Below, one piece after another: positions 56,910-64,000 of a DNA stretch of 64,000 nt. The stretch is taken from contig OY987245.1 in assembly GCA_963920765.1 (NCBI GenBank), positions 20,166,727 through 20,230,726 of the forward strand, given 5' to 3'. The notes under the pieces were generated by a model. The model was not told the origin of the DNA and ran no database searches. It worked only from the letters and a program-made list of their open reading frames with translations. The stretch's first letter is position 1, and every line of letters starts with the position of its first letter. This DNA comes from Ulota crispa (taxonomy: Eukaryota; Streptophyta; Bryopsida; Orthotrichales; Orthotrichaceae). Both the position numbers and the translations under genes were made by a program.

Positions 56910-58639
56910 ATTATGAAAATTGCAAATGATTACGATAGTGGAATCAAGTAACAATGGAGTTGGAGTCCATATTTGAAAATTGCAATTTTGTCGATTTATT
57001 GGATATATTGAATTACCCCAATTTGACATTGGTTGCTTTGATTTTAGAAAAATGGATGAAAATAGTAAACGGAATTTCCAAATATCCCTTGTAAAAACAT
57101 TGGATTTGCAAATGTTTAGATGAAAGTTGATTTCCTTGGGTAATTATTTTAAGACGTGACCTATGCTATGGAGTTTGAAAAGCCCAATTTAAATTTTAAT
57201 CTAAGACAAAACCTATGTAATGTGTAAAAAGCAAATTAATTGTCTTTATGGAACAATTCATGGCGCCCAAACTTATGATGAAATGAAAGGGACTCACTAT
57301 TTCGTGAGTGTAAAACAGTGCGCCATGAGTGGAGAGTGAAGACTGTGTGAGTCAGAACCCTTTTTGAGCTCAGAATTAATGGAAATTTTTAAAAACAGCA
57401 AATTTTTCAAGAGACGAAAGTTAATGAATAATTATAGGGCCCTATGTAGATGGTTGTAGGGGAAATTTAGTAATTTGACAAAAATTTCAAACTCACTACT
57501 CTTGGCTCACAAATTACTCATAATATAGCATTCCTTGTTTTATGTTCTAACATATGTCATGTTCAATTTTGATTAGCACATGAATGTAAATTTCTCTATA
57601 AATTTAGATGCTTGATTCTTTTCATTCATTCACATGTTAGAATTTTGTGTTGCCATTTTAATATTTTTCATATAGGTCTCATTTTCTTTCCAAATGTTTT
57701 GTAATCCAAAAAAATGCGAGTACTAGAAGAAAATAGGACCCAATCAACAATGTTGCGTTGATTTGGACCTCTTGATTAGGACATTTTGAACATAGTAGTG
57801 TTGATTAGGACATGTTTGTATTGATTAGGACCACTTGACTAGGACATATTTTCTACTAGTGAAGTGTACGATAAAAAAAATTCAAAATACACTAAAATTT
57901 AATTTTAACCTTATAAATAAAATATAAAAACCTACCTTGTAAAAAACATTAGTTTTCAGCTTTTCACACCATTGTCTAAGATAGAAGGAAATTTGTGATA
58001 CTTCTTTAGAATTTTATTGACAAGGATTAGCAAGTGTAATGATAGGTTCAATTGTAAAGTGATAAAGATATGGTCTATGCATCATATGACTAATAATGTT
58101 TGTTGGGAAGTCATCATCTAATCATCCTCCAATATTGCATTGAATAATATAACTTCACATACTTGGAACCTAAAGAATCTTTTTGTCCTTTCAGTTGTAT
58201 ACTTTAGTATTGGAAACTTTTTCATTGTTAATCTCAACTTGATTTTGGAGAGTTGGAAGGATCATTGAACTTCATTGGTGAAAGCTACATGAGTTCAGTT
58301 TTTGCATAGGATGCAAGAGTTTTGATAACTTGCCCTCTAAATTAGCAATTTTAGTACATTTGAGAAATTTGACTCAATTTGAAAATAATTGGCCCTTGCA
58401 TAAATGACATTTGAGGGAGAAAAGTGGAAATTAGTGGTTGTAAGAGAAATAAAACCAATCTAATTAAGATGGTGAATGGAGGAAAATCAATGTTACTTTA
58501 GCATGTGGCCAATTTTAGTTCAAAAGCAAGAAGCAAAAAAAGTGTTGACCAATATTGGTGTATGGAAGTGTGCTCATTGGTTAAATTTTTTTTTGACAAA
58601 CTTGGCCAATATGAATCATTGGTAAAACTCATGTTTTAA
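56910..58639. other. AT-rich intergenic, no gene recognised
   Basis: Only a CACTA-like mini-element near 57719-57861 is recognisable. Confidence 0.5.
57719..57861. mobile_element. CACTA-like mini-element
   Basis: The right end TTTTCTACTAGTG reads CACTAGTAGAAAA on the other strand, the classic CACTA terminus. The left end is a decayed GTACTAGAAGAAAATAGGACC. The interior has four or five copies of a GATTAGGACA-like word. Confidence 0.6.
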
Positions 58640-59530
58640 CCCCAAAAGGACCAACTACCCCGTGAGGGGACAAATGGGATTTTGGGCATGTCCTTACAAC
58701 TAAACTATTTTGTGTAATTTTTTGAAACTTTATTGGAAGATGGAAAATTCAAAGATCTGCTCGGACGTCTAAGTTTTTCCCCATTTAGACATTTACTAAA
58801 GAAGTTATGCATGAATTTTTAAGAAACAAGGGAGAGCGCCAGAGCAGCAACCCAAAATCTTCTTTAAAATTTTCATTTTTTTAAAAATAAAATTTGGAAA
58901 TTGGTTCTTTAGATTTATAAATATGTGAGAAGATTTGAATCATTCAATTTCAATTAACAAGATGAGAGTTATAAAGAGTTTTAGGTTGCCAGTAGATATG
59001 GTTTTTAGAGATTCCATACCTACCAGCAAACCAAAATTCTCAATAACTTTCATCTCATCAATCATAATTGAATAATTCAATGTTTCCCACATAAATGTAA
59101 ATTTAAAGAACCAATTTCAGATTTTTATTTTTTTTAAATGCAATTTTTAAAGAAGTTTTTGGGTTGCTCAATTCACTTGTAAAAAAACAGGTCCTAAATG
59201 ACTAAGTGACAACAACTAAACCATGACTGCAATGACTATACAACAACTACAAAATGACTCAATTTCACTTGTATAGTTATGGTTTAGTCATTGTCACTTA
59301 GTCATTTAGGACCAATTTTTTTACTAGTGATTGTCCTTCCCCGTTTTTTAGAAATTCATGCATAATTTCTTCAATAAATGTCAAAATGAAAAAAAACTTA
59401 GATGCCCATATAGATCTTTGAATTCTTCATCTTCCATAAAAGTTTCAAAAAATCACACAAAGAAGTTTAGTTGTAAGTACTTGCCCAAAATCCCATTTGT
59501 CCATGGAGGGAACAGTTGATCCTTTAGGTG
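58640..59530. mobile_element. Family B (TTAA) element, hosts a CACTA-like insertion
   Basis: Begins CCCCAAAAGGACC and ends ATCCTTTAGGTG, with TTAA at 58636-58639 and 59531-59534. The right TTAA is shared with the next family B element. Confidence 0.8.
59174..59329. mobile_element. CACTA-like 156-bp palindromic element, TSD ATT
   Basis: Begins CACTTGTAAAAAAACAGGTC and ends TTTTTTACTAGTG, with ATT at 59171-59173 and 59330-59332. Three-bp duplication and CACTN termini fit CACTA. Arms of about 45 bp share TCCTAAATGACTAAGTGACA. Removal restores the family B word CTCAATTGTCCTTCCCC. Confidence 0.8.
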
Positions 59531-59534
59531 TTAA

Positions 59535-60170
59535 CCCCTCAAGGCCCATGCACTTTTCCAAGTATCTCAAAATTTGTTCTTGGATGAACAAATTGTCATC
59601 ATTTTGATAAGTTGCATTAATTTTTTTTCAATTGTAACAATACAAATTAAACCTAAATATGCTAGAGATCACATAGGAAAAGAGAACACAACAATATCAC
59701 TTATGGATTGAAAGATTATAACATTTGATCAAGAGGGTGTTGAAATTGTGAAAGTGATTTGAAGTCTTTCAATCCTCTATTCACCTCTCAAATTTAAAAT
59801 TGAGGATTCCAAAAAAATATGAGTATGTAAAGTACAACATGTGTAACCCTAATCAATTTACGGCTTCTTAAAATCTACTCTACAACTTTTTAAATTAAGT
59901 TTCTAATGTGATTGTTTCTCTAAGTTGTCTAAGTTCTAGTGTACTTGAGGCTCATTTTCAAGAGCTCTTAACACTAGAAAGTGAAGATTTACAATGGACA
60001 CCCTTGCACAAAATCTTAAATAAAAAAATCATAATTAGTCATTTTCAAAATCAAAATTTTGATACTAAAACAAGATTTCAACGAGAACTCTAAATTTTGT
60101 TTAAAAAAATTTAGGCATCCCAAATTACAAACAAGGAGGGACAGTTTTGGTCCCCTTGAGCCTTGAGGGG
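59535..60170. mobile_element. Family B (TTAA) element, abutting the previous one
   Basis: Begins CCCCTCAAGGCCC and ends GCCTTGAGGGG, with TTAA at 59531-59534 and 60171-60174. It has a distinct interior related to the outer parts of 60897-62478. Confidence 0.85.
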
Positions 60171-60896
60171 TTAAGGAGTGAATGTTGTCCTAGAGCTTGG
60201 TGTAATTTGACAATTGGATGTGATTTGCAATAGAAGGTCAGTATTATGTTGTAGTAAGTGTAATTGGTACCAAAATTGCAATGTTATTCCAAATGGATCA
60301 TGTGACATACCATTGAAAAGGTCTTATTGAAAACCTTGCTAATGATTCATTTAATTTTGGATTTAGAAACTCCACTTGTTGAACGATGCTGACGAATTGA
60401 CAGCAAATTGTTATCAGTATCAACATACTTGAGATTTCCTTTTGACGAAAGGCAGTCCTACTCGCTAGTTTTGTCCATGCTCGCATAAAAGTGAAAAGAA
60501 ATTTCCTTACCTATGCAAGAATATAGTATACCAACCCTACCAAAAGTTTTGTACCTTAGTCGACTTTACCTGCACATGGAAATTTGCCCTTTAGATATCC
60601 TTGGTTTTTCAGAAATTGCCCAATACGCTTGGATCATTATTATTTTTAGGTATTTATTTGTTGTGCTCATCACTTCCTTCATGACCAATGCTGAAGAAGG
60701 GAGTGCAATGAAACCAAAAAGAAGCAACTTATACACACAAGAAAAAGAAAGTGACATGCACAACAAAATAAACACTCAAAAAATTTGATCCAAGGGTTTT
60801 TATGCATTTTTTGAGAAAGCATGGATATTTATACAAATATTGCAAATTTCATAGGTTTTCATCAAATTTTCCCTATTTTTTTTGGGATAGCCTTAA

Positions 60897-62478
60897 CCCC
60901 AAAATAACCTGGAATTTCTTGAGTTCTAAGAATTTATTCTAATTTGAACAAAAAGTCAACATTTTGATAAGTTATATCAATTCTTTTTGAATTGTAACCG
61001 TATAAAATCAAACTAGACATGTTAGAGATCTCATTGGAAAAGAAAACACAACAACATATCTTATGGATTGAAAGATTATAATGTTTGATCATGAGGGTGT
61101 TAGAATTGTGAAAGTGATTTGAAGTCTTTCAATCTTCTTTTCTCATGCCAAATTTGAAAAGTTGGTCATCAAAAAAATATGAGGTTAACCCCTAAAGGCC
61201 CAACTGTCCCCCCAAGGGACAAATGGATTTTGGATATGTACCTATAGCTAATCTGGTTTTTGTGATTTTTTAAAAAATTTATTGAAGTTGGAGAATTCCA
61301 AGACTTATACAGGCATTTTTTTTTTTTTTTGTCATTCTGACATTTGATAAAGAAGTTATGCAAGAGCTTTTGCTGCCCGGGGGAGGGAGGGCAATCCGGG
61401 CAGCCCAAAAACTTCTTAAAAATTTGTATTTTCTAAAAATAGAAATCTGAAATTGGTTCTTTAGATTTTTTTCATATGTGGGAAGTTTTGAATCATTCAA
61501 CTTCAATCAATGACATGAAAGTTATGAGATGTTTTAGTTTGTGGGCAATTATGGATTTTCAACTCTAAAATAAACTTTGAAGTCCTTTATTTTCCACAAT
61601 TTTCAATATTTTGGAAAAAAAACTAAACCTAAGGAAGTAGATTGTCTATTACAACATTACAACATTGGGATTTTCATTTTTCATTTTAATAATTAAATTC
61701 TTAACAATTTAGTGATTTGACTCATTCTCTACTTCTTTTTACTTACTGATTTTTCCTATGTGTTGTGTAGTTCCAATTGATTTGAAAATTCTCCCACACA
61801 TATCTAACTTGGTCTTCTACATGGAATAAATAAATCTCAACTTTGTGTAGAGTAATTTTTTTCATGTAAGAGTGGTCAAAGGCTTCTGAAATTTACTAGC
61901 AGCAAGGAAAAAAACCTTTATTTTTTCACCCTAGATGTAAATATCTCCCTCCTCTCCATCTAGAATGACTTGATTTTTTCCCACAAGTACCTCTTCTAGT
62001 CTAAGGCAAGATCCTACAATTGGATTTGCAAAACAAACTTTTTCCTACTTTTCTACTCATTCCCCCCAAAATGGCAGTTAATAGTGACTTTCATTGCACA
62101 AAAGAGCTTAGGCCTTTAGGGGTTAAAGGGCCTAACATGCATAACCTCAATCAATTTATGACTTCTCAAAATCTACTCTACAATTTTTTTAAATGAATTT
62201 CTAATGTGATTTTTTCTCAAAGATTTAGTGTATTTGACGCTCATTCCCAAGAGTCTTCAACACTATATAAAGTCAAGATTGCAATGGACACGTGTGCACA
62301 AAATCTTGAATAGAAAAATCATAAGCAATCATTTGCAAAATCAGATTGTTGAAGCTAAAACTAAGCTTCAAAAAGAATCTTTCAAAAAAATAAAATATAA
62401 AAAATACAAAGTTGGAAGTTTTTATTTGATTTCAAAAATTGATCAAGGACACATTCTGTTCTCAATGTCATTTTGGGG
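60897..62478. mobile_element. Family B (TTAA) element with another nested inside
   Basis: Begins CCCCAAAATAACC and ends GTCATTTTGGGG, with TTAA at 60893-60896 and 62479-62482. The outer halves match the 59535-60170 copy. The nested copy lies at 61189-62122. Confidence 0.8.
61189..62122. mobile_element. Family B (TTAA) element nested in family B
   Basis: Begins CCCCTAAAGGCCC and ends AGGCCTTTAGGGG, with TTAA at 61185-61188 and 62123-62126. Long-type interior, closest by eye to the 12476 copy. Confidence 0.85.
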
Positions 62479-62482
62479 TTAA

Positions 62483-62714
62483 CCCTTAAAGGACTGATTT
62501 ATGTATTACATAATATATATGCTGCCGTATATCTGGCATTTGCTACCAATAAATAGTTTTAATTTGAGATCTTGACTAGCTCACTAAAACCACATTGATC
62601 TATATTCTAACTTCTTTGTTGATCTCGAATGTAACAAAGGTGTGAATGCATTCCAAATATAATAAAATACCAAATACTGTATTGGCCGCAAAGGGCTCCT
62701 CGGTCCTTTAAGGG
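62483..62714. mobile_element. Family B (TTAA) element, 232 bp
   Basis: Begins CCCTTAAAGGAC and ends GTCCTTTAAGGG, with TTAA at 62479-62482 (shared with the previous element) and 62715-62718. Confidence 0.8.
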
Positions 62715-62718
62715 TTAA

Positions 62719-64000
62719 AAGGGTCCTCATGGTTATCAATCTCTGCGAGGAAAGGTACAGATTTCCGTTGTGATAAAAGAGGCCTTTGTGTATAGAAAGT
62801 GACTTCATGCAATGAGATCCGATATGCCAGAGTTGAGCTTTTTGAAGTGATGTGATGGGTATTGTTGTGCTCAATCTCCAAATGACTTACCCGTATCAGT
62901 ACAGAAATGTACGTGTGTATAAAGTTGGTTGTGTATAAATGAATCACCTTTGGAAAAGTAAAAGTAAAAGAGTAGAAAACTTTAGACCAAGATTTAGAAA
63001 GACCCCTCAATGTTTTTCGGAAAGTATATGTTTTAAAGAAGAATTTACGCACATGATTCATATTTTGGGCCATGCTTTTTTTAGAGGACAATCATCCAAC
63101 ATCTTTTGAATGTCCTGAAAAAATGAAGATTATGCTTACCTGCATGACCAATACCGACAACAAATCCCTGGCTCAAAACGTGTCGGTCTGCTTCATGCTA
63201 GGGCCACACAGACCAAAGCAGCCTGTTTGGAACGGATGATGAATTAAAATGTAAATGCGTTGGCAACTTATCTCGAGTTCAAACCGAATTTCATAAAATT
63301 TGGATCAGCAGATACAAAGTCGTGTTCAAAATAGTCATTTCCTTCTTGATATAAGTACATCGAACAACCAAAACAGTTTTTGTATTTCAGTGTATTTTCC
63401 AATGACTTTTCCTCAAGGATTCTCAACTAATTTCATAACACGTCATCAACTTGCGCAAGTTTTGAGACGTGTACGTTGCATTATAATTTTTCAAAAGATT
63501 AATTATTTATGTGCTTTGATTTTTTATTTGCAAAACACATAGGAAATTTTGAAATCAAATTTCAAGCACAAATGTCACACAATTGGCAAGGTTCTCGGTT
63601 GAAATATGGATCGGACATTGTTTCAAGGATGTGATCAAACTATCATAAACTAATCAAAATATAGCTCGTATTTCCTTATAAACATTAAATGATTGAAAAT
63701 ATAGTATAGAAAGTTTACACCAACACCTTAGACAGCAACAATCCTTTTTATTTTCATAAGACAATGTGTTAAGTATCTACTCTTGGCTCTTGAAACATTC
63801 TCTAATGAAGTAATATGTAGCATATTTTTTTGGAGTATCCACTTTTGAACTTAGGATTCCATCCTAGAGCCCGTTAACTAATTGGTTTGAGGTAGATAAA
63901 TGTAGATAAATTTCACACGTCATGGTAGGATGAAGTCCCTAAATAAATAAAAACCATAGAGATTGCCTGTTGTCCAGTTTGTTAAAAAAAATGATAAATA
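62719..64000. other. AT-rich right end of window, nothing recognised
   Basis: No gene, RNA or repeat is recognised. The open frame at 62708-63091 on the minus strand has no identifiable domain. Confidence 0.4.

Noticed and set aside
1-64000. tRNA, rRNA genes and LTR retrotransposons
   Set aside because: Looked for A/B-box-like words, rRNA stretches, long direct terminal repeats and reverse transcriptase or integrase motifs; none was convincing by eye.

Overview
This is nuclear DNA from a land plant. The evidence is split genes with GT-AG introns, secreted class III peroxidases (a plant-only family), a plant-type LRR receptor kinase and dense small DNA transposons. The species cannot be fixed from the sequence. 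AT-rich intergenic DNA combined with intronless, very GC-rich peroxidase genes makes me lean weakly towards a non-flowering lineage.

Layout. (1) 1-1.9 kb: the 3' part of a Ulp1-like (peptidase C48, SUMO-protease fold) gene. Its exons can be reassembled in phase, and its catalytic Asp position reads Asn. (2) 7.0-20.7 kb: three intronless class III peroxidase genes, A (minus), B (plus) and C (minus). A and B are head to head in an inverted repeat whose 1,858-bp arms look identical (8162-10019 and 14506-16363, constant coordinate sum 24525), although the DNA just outside is clearly diverged. That pattern suggests recent gene conversion. C is about 95% identical in the mature protein. (3) 20.7-37 kb: no recognisable gene. 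There is a segmental duplication (about 25.15-27.2 and 28.6-32.2 kb) whose copies carry different insertions and so serve as empty-site controls. (4) 37.0-51.7 kb, minus strand: a complete LRR receptor-like kinase of subfamily VIII-1 (At1g06840-like). It has 20 exons and 2,931 coding nt (976 aa), with every junction in phase, a catalytically complete RD kinase and one possible 90-nt cassette exon. (5) 51.7-64 kb: the presumed promoter side of the kinase, then AT-rich DNA full of small transposons.

The dominant structure outside genes is at least five families of short non-autonomous DNA transposons, often nested. Family A has termini like CCATATTCGTTAAATTGGG and 4-bp target duplications. Family B has termini starting CCCCTAAAGG with TTAA duplications (piggyBac/Kolobok-like; 13 copies, 11 with TTAA on both sides). 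Family C is hAT-like with 8-bp duplications. Family D is Tourist-like with TAA or TTA duplications. Singletons are a TA-target element and CACTA-like mini-elements. None carries a transposase I can recognise.

The peroxidases would act in the cell wall or apoplast and the receptor kinase at the plasma membrane. Nothing in the sequence links them functionally.
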